64,000 nucleotides of DNA from Pseudomonas sp. v388. GTDB taxonomy: Bacteria > Pseudomonadota > Gammaproteobacteria > Pseudomonadales > Pseudomonadaceae. This document shows positions 18,615 through 27,416 of the stretch, in pieces. Position numbers and translations under genes: made by a program. Under the pieces are notes generated by a model. That model was not told the DNA's origin and made no database searches. It saw only the letters and a list, made by a program, of their open reading frames with translations. Numbering within the stretch: position 1 is the first letter of the stretch; every line of letters starts with the position of its first letter. Location: NCBI RefSeq assembly GCF_003935425.1, contig NZ_RHQN01000011.1:124001-188000 (forward strand), in the 5' to 3' direction.

Positions 18615-20288
18615 TCAGTCCTGTTTGGAAACCAGCGTCAGGTCGATGAACCAGCTTTGCGGCTGGACGACTCCGGTGACTTTCGGCGAGATGGCGCGTG
18701 GTCCTACGTCGTGGGCGACGTACAGGAACGGGGCTTCGTTGACGATGGCGGCGTTGAGCTTGCCGGAGGCGTCGTCCAGGGCTTTGGGGTCGAAAGAGTT
18801 GCGCACGGCGGTGATCAGCTTTTCGACTTGCGGGCTGGAGAAGTAGCCCCAGTTATTGGAGACCGGCGGGAAGGCCTTCTCGCTGGCGAAACGCACCATG
18901 CCGAAATACGGGTCCATGACCGCTGCGCTGACGTTGATTGCGTTGGCCCCCTGCGCGGCCGGGTCTTTCGCGCCCAGACGCCAGCTGCTGAACAGCGTGT
19001 TCCATTCGGTTACCGCGATTTCCACATCGAAATAGCAGCCTTTGAGGCTCTGCTGGATGTATTCGTTCATCGGCAGCGGCTGCATCTGCCCGGAGCCGGA
19101 CGCCGAAGTCAGGACCTTGACCTTGACGGGCTTGGCGGCGCTGAAACCGGCGTCGGTCATGAGCTTTTGCGCGGCGGCCTGGTCGTACTTGATCTTGAAA
19201 TCAGGGTTGCCGTACCACGGCGAGTCGCTCTCGTAAGTGCCGGTGGCTTCCTGCATGTAGCCGCCCAGGTAAGCCTTCAACTCGCTGCGATCCAGGCACA
19301 GGTTGGCCGCTTGGCGCACGCGTTTGTCGAGCCAGGGCGAACCCTCGGCGAAGGAAAACTGCCACGGCCAGATATGCGGTTGGGCGTTGGCGTAGATCTT
19401 GAATTTCTTGCTCTTGAGCTGATCGATGGCGTCCGGTGCGGGGGCTTCGATCCAGTCCACCTGACCGGACAACAGCGCGGCAGTGCGGGCGTTGGCTTCG
19501 GGCAGTGGAATCAGTTCGACGCGATCAACCTTGGGTACGCGCTTGGCGTCCCAGTAGTCCGGATTCTTGTCCAGCACCAGCACCTGGCGCGGCACCATGC
19601 GGTTCATCTTGAACGGGCCGGTGCCGGAGGAATGGCCGGCGAAGGCGGTCCAGGCCTGCTTGGAACGCTCGGCCGGATCGGTGATGCCTGCGGGCACGGC
19701 GGTGAAGTCTTTTTGCCAGGCGGCAGGTGAGGCCATGAACAGATTGGTCAGGTTGTACGGCAGCACGGCATCGGGTTCGCTGGTGGTCAGCTCGACGGTC
19801 AGATCGTCGACTTTTTTCGCGCTGCGCAAAGTCGGCATGCGGGAAACCGTCATGCCGATCTGTCCCGGCGCATATTGCGGCGCCTGCTTGTCGAGCACTT
19901 TGTTGACGTTCCACACCACCGCATCGGCGTTGAACGCTGAGCCATCGTGAAACTTCACGCCGGGGCGCAGTTTGAAGATCCACTTGGTGTGATCGTCGGG
20001 GTTGACCGCCCATTCAGTCGCCAGTCCCGGCACCAGGGCGCTGGGTTTTTCGCTCTGGGACAAATCCCACTCCACCAGGGAATCGAAGATCGTGATCCCG
20101 GTAAAGCGGTTGCCCTCATATCCTTGATCCGGTTGACCGTGGGTCAGCGGAATGTCCGCTGCGGTCATGGCGATCTTCAGCGTGCTGTCGGCCATCGCCG
20201 CCAGCGGCGCCAGGCCGCCAATGGCTATCGAGCAAGCCAGTGCCAATCGGGTAAAACTACGTGCGCGGGTTACAGAAGCATGCGTCAT
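18615..20288 (-). CDS. ABC importer substrate-binding protein, SBP family 5
   Basis: A 557-residue periplasmic protein with a Sec signal (LALACSIAIGGLAPLAAMA, cleavage about residue 33) and the family 5 pattern HTKWIFKLRPGVKFHDGS and NADAVVWNVNK. It is the first gene of the minus-strand operon that continues with the two permeases, two ATPases, amidase and amidohydrolase. The divergent LacI-type gene begins 247 bases away. The enzyme neighbours suggest the ligand is an amide, ureido or modified amino compound, not a plain dipeptide; this is inference. Confidence 0.9.
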   Translation of the reverse strand: MTHASVTRARSFTRLALACSIAIGGLAPLAAMADSTLKIAMTAADIPLTHGQPDQGYEGNRFTGITIFDSLVEWDLSQSEKPSALVPGLATEWAVNPDDHTKWIFKLRPGVKFHDGSAFNADAVVWNVNKVLDKQAPQYAPGQIGMTVSRMPTLRSAKKVDDLTVELTTSEPDAVLPYNLTNLFMASPAAWQKDFTAVPAGITDPAERSKQAWTAFAGHSSGTGPFKMNRMVPRQVLVLDKNPDYWDAKRVPKVDRVELIPLPEANARTAALLSGQVDWIEAPAPDAIDQLKSKKFKIYANAQPHIWPWQFSFAEGSPWLDKRVRQAANLCLDRSELKAYLGGYMQEATGTYESDSPWYGNPDFKIKYDQAAAQKLMTDAGFSAAKPVKVKVLTSASGSGQMQPLPMNEYIQQSLKGCYFDVEIAVTEWNTLFSSWRLGAKDPAAQGANAINVSAAVMDPYFGMVRFASEKAFPPVSNNWGYFSSPQVEKLITAVRNSFDPKALDDASGKLNAAIVNEAPFLYVAHDVGPRAISPKVTGVVQPQSWFIDLTLVSKQD

Positions 20289-20443
20289 AGCGAGTTTCCC
20301 ATCAGTCAGGTAAGGAGAGCTGACAGGCCCAACGCAATGCCCATACCAACTTTTTTATCGAGTGGCTCCCCGGCACCGGACAGCTGTAAAAATTCGGCTG
20401 TTTTCAAAAACTTAGCGGCGTTAAAAAATCGCCTGAAAAAAGC

Positions 20444-20459
20444 ACCCAAACGTTTGGGT
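20444..20459. promoter_or_regulatory. Probable LacI-type operator
   Basis: ACCCAAACGTTTGGGT is a perfect 16-bp palindrome with the central CG typical of LacI/GalR operators. It lies between the divergent regulator and the importer operon, and no comparable palindrome was seen elsewhere in the gap. Confidence 0.72.
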
Positions 20460-20535
20460 AGTGTTGCGCAATGGTTTGTGCAATCTTTTGGTACGCCTCG
20501 CTCCATCGTGGCGCAACCGCGTTTAGGGCCCTCTC

Positions 20536-21552
20536 ATGAACCGACGTCCAGCCACGCTTCGCGGAATTGCCCAACAGCTCAACGTGCACGTCTCGACGGT
20601 CTCGCGGGTGCTCAACGGCACGCTGGACCACGCCGGGCGCGCGGCGTCAAAGGACACCATCGAACGCATTCGCGCCCTGGCCGCCAGCCTCGATTACCAG
20701 CCCAACACTCACGCCCGCACATTGAAAACCCGGCACAGCCGCGAGATTGCGATTCTGGTGCCCAGGCTCTCCGATATCGTGCTGGCGACGATCTATGAAG
20801 GCATCGACGAAGCCGCCAGCGCCCGGCGCTACACCTCGTTCGTCGCCAACACCCTCGACCGCCCGGAACGCCAGCGGGAACTGGCCGAGCGAGCGCTGGC
20901 GCGCAATGTGGAAGGACTGATCATCAGCGACGTGCACTGCACGCCGGAACCCGGTTTTCTTGAAGAACTGGCCGAGCGCAAAGTGCCGTTCGTGCTGGTG
21001 AGCCGTCGACGCGGCAACCACTGTTCGATCACCTCGGACGATGAAATGGGCGGTCGCCTGGCTGCCGAACATCTTTACGCCCAGGGCCACACCCGCGTGG
21101 CGGTGATCGCCGGCGAAGCGCACAGCAGCAACGCCGGCGAGCGTGCCGCCAGCTTCGTCGAGTACTACCGGGAACGCGGCATCGATATCGCGCCGGAACG
21201 GATCATTACCGGCCACTTCGACACCCAGGCCGGTTTCAGTATCGGCGAGCGCTTGCTAAACCACCCGCAGCCACCGACGGCGATCTTCGCGGTCAACGAT
21301 TTCCTGGCCATCGGGCTGTTCGGCGCGATGCGCAATCGCGGCCTGGTGGCCGGGCGCGATATTGCCGTGGTCGGTTACAACGACACGCCCCTGGCGCCGC
21401 ATCTGCAACTGACCAGCATCAGCACCAGCATGCACGCCCAAGGTGTGCGGGCCGTAGAAACCCTGCTCAAGCGCATTGCGGGCGAACCCGTGGCGTCGCA
21501 CCGCTTCCCTGCCCTGCTGACCGTCCGCACCAGCAGTCTGTGCCGGCCCTGA
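20536..21552 (+). CDS. LacI-family transcriptional regulator
   Basis: A 338-residue regulator with an N-terminal helix-turn-helix TLRGIAQQLNVHVSTVSRVLNG, hinge DYQPNTHARTLKT, and a periplasmic-binding-protein-like sensor domain ending HRFPALLTVRTS. It is divergent from the ABC importer/amidase operon, and a perfect palindrome lies in the shared gap. It probably represses that operon until its ligand is present. There is no strong Shine-Dalgarno before the ATG, but this start gives the standard N-terminus. Confidence 0.92.
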   Translation: MNRRPATLRGIAQQLNVHVSTVSRVLNGTLDHAGRAASKDTIERIRALAASLDYQPNTHARTLKTRHSREIAILVPRLSDIVLATIYEGIDEAASARRYTSFVANTLDRPERQRELAERALARNVEGLIISDVHCTPEPGFLEELAERKVPFVLVSRRRGNHCSITSDDEMGGRLAAEHLYAQGHTRVAVIAGEAHSSNAGERAASFVEYYRERGIDIAPERIITGHFDTQAGFSIGERLLNHPQPPTAIFAVNDFLAIGLFGAMRNRGLVAGRDIAVVGYNDTPLAPHLQLTSISTSMHAQGVRAVETLLKRIAGEPVASHRFPALLTVRTSSLCRP

Positions 21553-21643
21553 CAGCCTGAAAAAATGCTGGACCGGCGGTAAGAACATTCATGCGTGGTC
21601 GGTTGAGCGACGGCTGGCGAATAACGCGTCGCTGAGCGGGCAC

Positions 21644-21674
21644 AAAAAAAGGATCGCCTGGGCGATCCTTTTTT
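21644..21674. terminator. Bidirectional rho-independent terminator
   Basis: GGATCGCC and GGCGATCC form a stem with a two-base loop, flanked by seven A on the left and six T on the right. It serves the LacI-type gene and possibly the convergent polyamine gene. Confidence 0.85.
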
Positions 21675-21700
21675 ATGGCAACAGCGCCACACCTCAACCG

Positions 21701-21789
21701 CAGGAGCCAGCTTGCTGGCGAAGACTGGCGCAAGGGCGATGATGCATCGGCAGATGCTCAGGCCGTTTCGCCAGCGAGCGGGTTCCTAC
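21701..21789. repeat. Pair of inverted REP elements
   Basis: CAGGAGCCAGCTTGCTGGCG at 21701 and its inverted relative TTCGCCAGCGAGCGGGTTCC ending near 21787 flank about 43 bases. This is a typical Pseudomonas REP doublet between convergent genes. Confidence 0.7.
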
Positions 21790-21795
21790 GCTGTA

Positions 21796-23049
21796 TCAGA
21801 TCGCCTGATCCCACGGGCGGTCGCCGTGTTCGTCCTTGATGCGGGTCGGCAGGCCCATCACGTCCAGCAGCTTGAGGAACGGCTCGGCCGGCAGTTCTTC
21901 AACGTTGGCCATGTGCTTGACGTCCCACTCGCCACGGGCAACCAGCAGCGCGGCGGCTACCGGTGGCACACCGGCGGTGTAGGAAATGCCCTGGCTGTCG
22001 GTTTCGGTGAAGGCATCCACGTGGTCGGCGACGTTGTAGATGAATACTTCACGCGCTTTGCCATCCTTGGTGCCTTTGACCAGATCACCGATGCAGGTCT
22101 TGCCGCTGTAACCCGGCGCCAGCGAGGCGGGATCGGGCAGCACGGCCTTGACCACTTTGAGCGGCACGACTTCCAGGCCTTCGGCGGTCTTGACCGGCTT
22201 CTCGGACAGCAGGCCCAGGTTTTTCAAAACGGTGAACACGTTGATGTAATGCTCGCCGAAGCTCATCCAGAAGCGCACGTTGGGCACGTCCAGGTTCTTC
22301 GACAGCGAATGCACTTCATCGTGGCCGGTCAGGTACAGGTTCTGCGAGCCTACGACAGGCAGATCATCGGTACGCTTGACCTCGAACATGGTGTTGCTGG
22401 TCCACTGGTTGTTCTGCCAGCTCCACACCTGTCCGGTAAATTCGCGGAAGTTGATTTCCGGGTCGAAATTGGTGGCGAAATACTTGCCATGGGAACCGGC
22501 ATTGACGTCGAGAATGTCGATCGAATCAATGTGGTCGAAATGCTGTTGCTGCGCCAGTGCGGCATAGGCGTTGACCACGCCCGGGTCGAAACCCACACCC
22601 AGAATGGCGGTGACGTTCTTTTGCTGGCATTCCTCGAGGTGCTTCCACTCGTAGTTGCCATACCAGGGCGGCGTCTCGCAAACCTTGCCCGGTTCTTCGT
22701 GAATGGCGGTGTCCAGATAGGCCACGCCGGTGTCGATGCAGGCACGCAGCACCGACATGTTGAGGAAAGCGGAACCCACGTTGATCACGATCTGCGATTC
22801 GGTTTCACGGATCAGGTTCTTGGTCGCTTCGATGTCCAGTGCGTTCAGCGCGAAGGCCTGGATATCAGCGGGCTGTTTGAGGCTGCCCTTGGCCTTGACG
22901 CTGTCGATGATGGCCTGGCATTTGGAGATGTTGCGCGACGCGATAGCAATACGACCGAGTTCGTCGTTGTGCTGCGCGCACTTGTGGGCCACCACCTTGG
23001 CGACACCTCCTGCACCAATGATAAGTACGTTCTTCTTCAATTTATTCAT
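21796..23049 (-). CDS. Carboxynorspermidine synthase (saccharopine dehydrogenase family)
   Basis: A 417-residue enzyme with an N-terminal Rossmann motif VLIIGAGGVAKVVAHKCAQ and strong resemblance to Pseudomonas carboxynorspermidine dehydrogenases (VGFDPGVVNAYAALAQ, GEHYINVFTVLKNLG, LPTRIKDEHGDRPWDQAI). It condenses aspartate semialdehyde with a diamine using NADPH to give a carboxy-polyamine. It follows the decarboxylase gene by 19 bases on the same strand, forming a two-gene polyamine operon. AGGAG lies very close to the annotated ATG, so a start a few codons downstream is possible. Confidence 0.9.
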   Translation of the reverse strand: MNKLKKNVLIIGAGGVAKVVAHKCAQHNDELGRIAIASRNISKCQAIIDSVKAKGSLKQPADIQAFALNALDIEATKNLIRETESQIVINVGSAFLNMSVLRACIDTGVAYLDTAIHEEPGKVCETPPWYGNYEWKHLEECQQKNVTAILGVGFDPGVVNAYAALAQQQHFDHIDSIDILDVNAGSHGKYFATNFDPEINFREFTGQVWSWQNNQWTSNTMFEVKRTDDLPVVGSQNLYLTGHDEVHSLSKNLDVPNVRFWMSFGEHYINVFTVLKNLGLLSEKPVKTAEGLEVVPLKVVKAVLPDPASLAPGYSGKTCIGDLVKGTKDGKAREVFIYNVADHVDAFTETDSQGISYTAGVPPVAAALLVARGEWDVKHMANVEELPAEPFLKLLDVMGLPTRIKDEHGDRPWDQAI

Positions 23050-23068
23050 CTCTCCTTAAAGCGCCAGC

Positions 23069-24166
23069 TTACGAAAGGCTGGACAAGTAGTCTTCGAAAC
23101 CAAACTCACGAACCACCTCGACTGTACCGTCGAGCTGTTTCACTACGATGGACGGCATTTTCAGGCCGTTGAACCAGTTCTTCTTGACCATGGTGTAACC
23201 CGCGGCGTCGATGAACGACAGCCGATCGCCAATGGCAAGCGGGCGATCGAATTGATACTCGCCGAAAATATCCCCGGCCAGGCACGACTTGCCGCACACC
23301 ATGTAGGTGTGTTCGCCGTCGCTCGGGGCCAGTTTGGCGTTTAGGCGGTAGATCAGCAGATCGAGCATGTGCGCTTCGATGGAGCTGTCGACCACAGCCA
23401 GATGCTTGCCGTTGAACAGGGTGTCGAGCACGGTCACTTCCAGCGATGCGCTGTTGGTGATGGCGGCTTCGCCCGGTTCCAGATAGACCTGCACGCCATA
23501 TTTCTCGGAAAACGACTTGAGCCGTGCGCAGAAGGCATCGATGTCATAGCCTTCGCCGGTGAAATGAATGCCGCCGCCCAGGCTGACCCAGTTCACGCGG
23601 TGCAGCAGTTCGCCGAAGCGCTCTTCGATGGTGGTCAGCATCTGGTCGAACAGGTTGAAGTCACCGTTTTCGCAGTTGTTGTGGAACATGAAGCCGGAGA
23701 TCTTATCCATCACTGCGGCGATCTTTTCCGGGTTCCATTCGCCCAGGCGGCTGAACGGACGCGCCGGATCGGCCAGCAGGTAGTCGGAGCTGCTCACCTG
23801 CGGATTGACGCGCAGGCCGCGCACGGTGCCTTCGGTTGCATCGGCATAGCGTTCGAGCTGGCCGATGGAGTTGAAGATGATCTTGTCGCAGTTGGCGACC
23901 ATCTCTTCGATTTCGTCGTCGGCCCAAGCCACGCTGTAGGCATGGGTCTCGCCGTCGAATTTCTGTTTGCCGAGCTTGAGCTCATACAGCGAGCTGGACG
24001 TGGTGCCGTCCATGTACTGCTGCATCAGGTCGAAGACCGACCAGGTGGCGAAACACTTGAGGGCCAGCAGCGCCTTGGCGCCGGACTGTTCGCGCACGTA
24101 GGCGATCTTCTCAAGGTTGCTCAGCAACTTCTGTTTGTCGATGAGGTAGTACGGCGTTTTGATCAT
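23069..24166 (-). CDS. nspC: Carboxynorspermidine decarboxylase
   Basis: A 365-residue PLP enzyme of the alanine racemase-like fold III group. It begins MIKTPYYLIDKQKLL, with the PLP lysine in ALLALKCFA (about Lys37), the glycine-rich VNWVSLGGGIHF and YLEPGEAAI phosphate/substrate segments, and CGKSCLAGDIFGEY. It removes the carboxyl group from carboxynorspermidine or carboxyspermidine. First gene of the pair with the synthase. Length and motifs match NspC, and a homospermidine-like variant product cannot be excluded. Confidence 0.9.
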   Translation of the reverse strand: MIKTPYYLIDKQKLLSNLEKIAYVREQSGAKALLALKCFATWSVFDLMQQYMDGTTSSSLYELKLGKQKFDGETHAYSVAWADDEIEEMVANCDKIIFNSIGQLERYADATEGTVRGLRVNPQVSSSDYLLADPARPFSRLGEWNPEKIAAVMDKISGFMFHNNCENGDFNLFDQMLTTIEERFGELLHRVNWVSLGGGIHFTGEGYDIDAFCARLKSFSEKYGVQVYLEPGEAAITNSASLEVTVLDTLFNGKHLAVVDSSIEAHMLDLLIYRLNAKLAPSDGEHTYMVCGKSCLAGDIFGEYQFDRPLAIGDRLSFIDAAGYTMVKKNWFNGLKMPSIVVKQLDGTVEVVREFGFEDYLSSLS

Positions 24167-24492
24167 TGCGCTATCCGTAATAAGGGTCGGCCAACAGGAG
24201 TCCGCTGGCCTCCCGAAAAAAGCGGAGGCGAATTGTGCCGATAACCGACGTCGACCGAAAGGCCATTGAGCATATTTTGTCCACTGTCACGACCACCAAC
24301 AGGTGCCGACCATGCCTGATGAGTCATAACAGAGGTGTGACAGTGTGTGGATATTCGGTGTGGGGTGGCGTTTTATCTGTAGGAGCGACCTTGGTCGCGA
24401 AGGCTTCGGCACAGACGCTACATCATCTTCGTCTGGAAGACTGTCTTCGCGACCAAGGTCCGCGGCGTTTTACCTGTGAAGCGGTGCCGGGG
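24167..24492. other. Intergenic region with REP doublet
   Basis: No gene seen. GTAGGAGCGACCTTGGTCGC near 24379-24399 and its inverted partner CTTCGCGACCAAGGTC near 24445-24460 form an inverted REP pair between the regulator's 3' end and the polyamine operon promoter. Confidence 0.65.
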
Positions 24493-25527
24493 TTAATGGC
24501 GGCGTTCGTAGGTGGCGCGGTAGCTGCCCGGCGGAACGCCGAAAAAATCCCGGAACCGGCGCTGGAAATGCGGGGTGCTGATGAAGCCGGTGGCGACGGC
24601 GATTTCGGTCACCGAGCGGTTGGTCTGTTGCAGCAACTGGCGGGCGCGGGTCAGACGCAGTTCCAGGTAATAGCGCGTGGGCGTTGCGCCGAGGAAGCGA
24701 CAGAAACGCCGCTCCAGTTGCCGCTTGGAAATATTGATACACACTGCCAGCTCGTCGATGGTCAACGGCTCTTCGATGTTCTGCACCATCAGCTCCATCG
24801 CCAGCTTGAGGCTCTGCGGCAGCGTCGGATCGGACTCGACGAACACCGGCGGCAGATCAGTGGCATCGCCGGACTCATCGCAGCGCAGCACTTCCTCGAT
24901 GGCGCCGACCACTGCCTGGCCGCCGGTCTGGCGAATCAGTTCGAGCATCATGCGCAACGAGCTGTTGGCGCCGGCGCAGCTGACCCGCCCGCGATCCACC
25001 ACGTAGGCCCGATTGGAAACAGTGACCTTGGGAAAGACCTCGGCCATCATCGCGCGCCCTTCCGGATGAAAGGCGCACTGGAAGCCGTCGAGCAACTGCG
25101 CATCGGCCAGAAAGAACGCGCCGTTCCACAAACCGCCCAGCACCGCGCCTGCAGTCGCACTGGCGCGCAGCTTGCGGCGCAACGACGGCTCGCTCTGCAA
25201 ACGGACGCGGTATCCGCCGGCCACAATCAGCATGTCCTGATCGTCGCCCAGTGCGGCCAGTTCGGTATCGGCGGAAATCACGATGCCCAGGTCACTGGTG
25301 ACCTGACACCCGGACACTCCGACCGTCAGCACTTCATACAGCGGCGTTTCGCTCATCAGGTTGGCGGTGACCAGCGCATCCACCGCGCCGGTAAAGGACA
25401 TCATCGAGAAGTTGTCCATCAGCACAAACGCAACACGGGTGACGGCCTGTTCGACCGGCAACGCCCGCCCCGGTCCGCGATAAGCCATGTTCTTGTTCTT
25501 GAGTACGCTTTCGAATGCGCTGGGCAT
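24493..25527 (-). CDS. GlxA-family transcriptional regulator
   Basis: A 344-residue protein with an N-terminal DJ-1/PfpI-like amidotransferase-fold domain (VAFVLMDNFSMMSFTGAVDAL, MLIVAGGYRV) and a C-terminal AraC-type double helix-turn-helix (TIDELAVCINISKRQLERRF, VTEIAVATGFISTPHFQRRFRDFFG). In Pseudomonas this architecture controls arginine, carnitine, glycine-betaine or sarcosine metabolism; I cannot assign the ligand. ATG 25527 with AGAGG is preferred to the upstream GTG at 25542. It lies upstream of the polyamine genes on the same strand. Confidence 0.88.
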   Translation of the reverse strand: MPSAFESVLKNKNMAYRGPGRALPVEQAVTRVAFVLMDNFSMMSFTGAVDALVTANLMSETPLYEVLTVGVSGCQVTSDLGIVISADTELAALGDDQDMLIVAGGYRVRLQSEPSLRRKLRASATAGAVLGGLWNGAFFLADAQLLDGFQCAFHPEGRAMMAEVFPKVTVSNRAYVVDRGRVSCAGANSSLRMMLELIRQTGGQAVVGAIEEVLRCDESGDATDLPPVFVESDPTLPQSLKLAMELMVQNIEEPLTIDELAVCINISKRQLERRFCRFLGATPTRYYLELRLTRARQLLQQTNRSVTEIAVATGFISTPHFQRRFRDFFGVPPGSYRATYERRH

Positions 25528-25676
25528 ACAGGCCTCTTCCACACAGGAGAACGGCGATCATTGTTGAAATCGGTGGGCTGACCAGCAAGCGCGGAACCTC
25601 GTATTTCTGCCAGTAGACGTGGTTCCGCCATGGGCCTAGTTTCGCACTTGGTTGTGTTTGAACAGCTAAATGCGAG

Positions 25677-25928
25677 ATGGCGATCATGGATACAGTTATG
25701 GCGACGATTCAATCTATTCTGCACGACAAGCTGGGGGTCGATGAAGCACGAATAACTCCGACCAGCACCCTGGATTCACTTGGCGCAGACGACCTGGATA
25801 TTGTGGAAGTCTTTCTGGAAATCGAGAAGGAATTCAACATCACCATTCCGGATGAAGAAGCGACGTTTCTCGTGACAAAGCCTCTGCAAAGCCTCGTCAA
25901 GTACGTGGCCTCCAGAACCGCCCGTTGA
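25677..25928 (+). CDS. Acyl carrier protein-like, carrier serine replaced
   Basis: An 83-residue four-helix protein with strong ACP character: IQSILHDKLGVDEARITPTSTL, then LGADDLDIVEVFLEIEKEFNITIPDEEA. The invariant phosphopantetheine serine of the GADSLD motif is Asp here (about residue 39, codon GAC), so it should not be loaded by a holo-ACP synthase. It stands alone, without fatty-acid or polyketide genes. It may be a regulatory or binding relative, or a decayed paralogue, though the frame is intact. The exact start is uncertain among three nearby in-frame ATGs. Confidence 0.78.
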   Translation: MAIMDTVMATIQSILHDKLGVDEARITPTSTLDSLGADDLDIVEVFLEIEKEFNITIPDEEATFLVTKPLQSLVKYVASRTAR

Positions 25929-25955
25929 CCGTCGGCGGCACTCTGGAGGCACGCT

Positions 25956-26159
25956 TCAGCGCAAATGCTTGTTATCCGAGCAATATTGCCCCCACTCGGC
26001 ACTGGCCTGGGATACGCGGTCGCGATAGCGGTCGTGCTCGGCCCACTCCTCTTCGGAGGCGGGGTAAGGCGTGGAGTTGATGTGATTGCGATAGGCTTGG
26101 TATGCGTCGGCAAACGCCTGTTCCAGGCGCTGCGCTTCGGTCCGGTATTGGCTGCTCAT
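25956..26159 (-). CDS. Small hypothetical protein
   Basis: A 67-residue hydrophilic helical protein (MSSQYRTEAQRLEQAFADAY to YCSDNKHLR), rich in Glu, Arg and Tyr. GAGAG lies six bases before the second of two adjacent ATG codons. Convergent with the ACP-like gene. No domain recognised. Confidence 0.6.
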   Translation of the reverse strand: MSSQYRTEAQRLEQAFADAYQAYRNHINSTPYPASEEEWAEHDRYRDRVSQASAEWGQYCSDNKHLR

Positions 26160-26260
26160 CATGGCTCTCGCAGGGAAGGGGTTGGGGTTCTATAACCCCA
26201 ATGCTGTGTCACTGGCTACCGCGCCCGATCCTGCTGACCGGGCGCGAGGATGATTGCCGG

Positions 26261-26380
26261 TCAGCAGGCCCCAGGCGGAATGCCGCCTTTGTTGAAATCC
26301 TTCAGGCGCTCGCGTTCCTGCTCGGTGGAGTGGGCCGGCGTGTCGTCTTCCTTGGGTGGCTCTTTCTTTTCGTCGGTCAT
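26261..26380 (-). CDS. Very small hypothetical protein
   Basis: A 39-residue charged peptide, MTDEKKEPPKEDDTPAHSTE to GGIPPGAC. GAGGG lies eight bases before this ATG; a second ATG two codons upstream is too close to the ribosome site. Short Pseudomonas proteins of this composition are commonly annotated as hypothetical, and I know no function. Confidence 0.5.
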   Translation of the reverse strand: MTDEKKEPPKEDDTPAHSTEQERERLKDFNKGGIPPGAC

Positions 26381-26667
26381 GGTCATACCCTCAATGAGTG
26401 ATAGAGTTTGGGCATTGTCCAGGCTTGGCAGTTCCACCTGCAGGAGCGCTTGCCTGCGACGACGCTGGTTCAGCACCTGCGGGTTTCGTGGCTGCCAGTG
26501 CCCTTCGTCGGTATATGCGCCGCGAGAGCGTCAAAATTACGACTGGTACTGTGATAGTGATGTACAGCCCTTTGATATGTGGCAGAATAATGGCACATTG
26601 AGCTGAAGCATCGGGTAACTGATCGCTGCCATAGCCAACTTTTGCTCATTTAGCGTTGAGGTAGACC

Positions 26668-27225
26668 ATGTTGAACAGCAATCTGACGGCTATGGAACTC
26701 GCTGTCATCAGCGAAATTGAAGCCACGTCGAGCCTTTTGAAGCTGGTCACGCGCCTGACCGGTATGCGCTTTTCGGCCATTGCGAAAGTCACCGACACCA
26801 CCTGGCTGGCGTGTGCGGTACATGACGAAGTGCAGTTCGGCGTCGAGCCAGGCCATCAGATGCAAATCGAGGAGACCATCTGCAATGAACTGCGCCTGCA
26901 TCGCACGCCGGTGATCATCAGCGAAGTGGCCTGCGACGTTAAATATGCACAGCACCCGATCCCCAAGCTGTTCGGATTTCAGAGCTACTTCTCCCTGCCG
27001 ATCATTTTCCCCAACGGGGAGTTTTTCGGCACGCTGTGCGGGCTGGACCCGGTACCCGCGAAGCTGGACGATCAGGAAACCCTGGATACCCTCAAGATGT
27101 TCTGCACGCTGATCGCCAGCACGCTTTACGCTCACGGACAGCTGTTGAACGCCCGTGCCGATTTGCCGCTGCCTGGAAACCTGCCGGGCAACCAGCCGCT
27201 GGCTGAGCAAACCCACGCAAGCTGA
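26668..27225 (+). CDS. GAF-domain sensor protein
   Basis: A 185-residue protein that is essentially one GAF domain: VTRLTGMRFSAIAKVTDTTWLACAV, IEETICNELRLHRTPVIISEV, GFQSYFSLPIIFPNGEFFGTLCGLD. There is no output domain. GAGG lies eight bases before the ATG. The next gene downstream has GAF plus GGDEF/EAL domains, so the two may act in the same signalling pathway. The bound ligand is unknown; stand-alone GAF proteins can bind chromophores, haem or nucleotides. Confidence 0.82.
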   Translation: MLNSNLTAMELAVISEIEATSSLLKLVTRLTGMRFSAIAKVTDTTWLACAVHDEVQFGVEPGHQMQIEETICNELRLHRTPVIISEVACDVKYAQHPIPKLFGFQSYFSLPIIFPNGEFFGTLCGLDPVPAKLDDQETLDTLKMFCTLIASTLYAHGQLLNARADLPLPGNLPGNQPLAEQTHAS

Positions 27226-27416
27226 ACAAAACTTCCCCGGACGACGAACGGCTTTTAACCCTGAAAGCCCGCGCCGTTCGGGTTATCCGGCGCCTGCACG
27301 CCTGCGACAACCCCCTGATTGCACCCGTACCTGCCTGCGACACGTCTAGCCAAAGCCTCTCCATCTGATAAAGTGATCCGCAATATCAAAGTGGCATCAT
27401 TCGATGCGAGAGTCCT

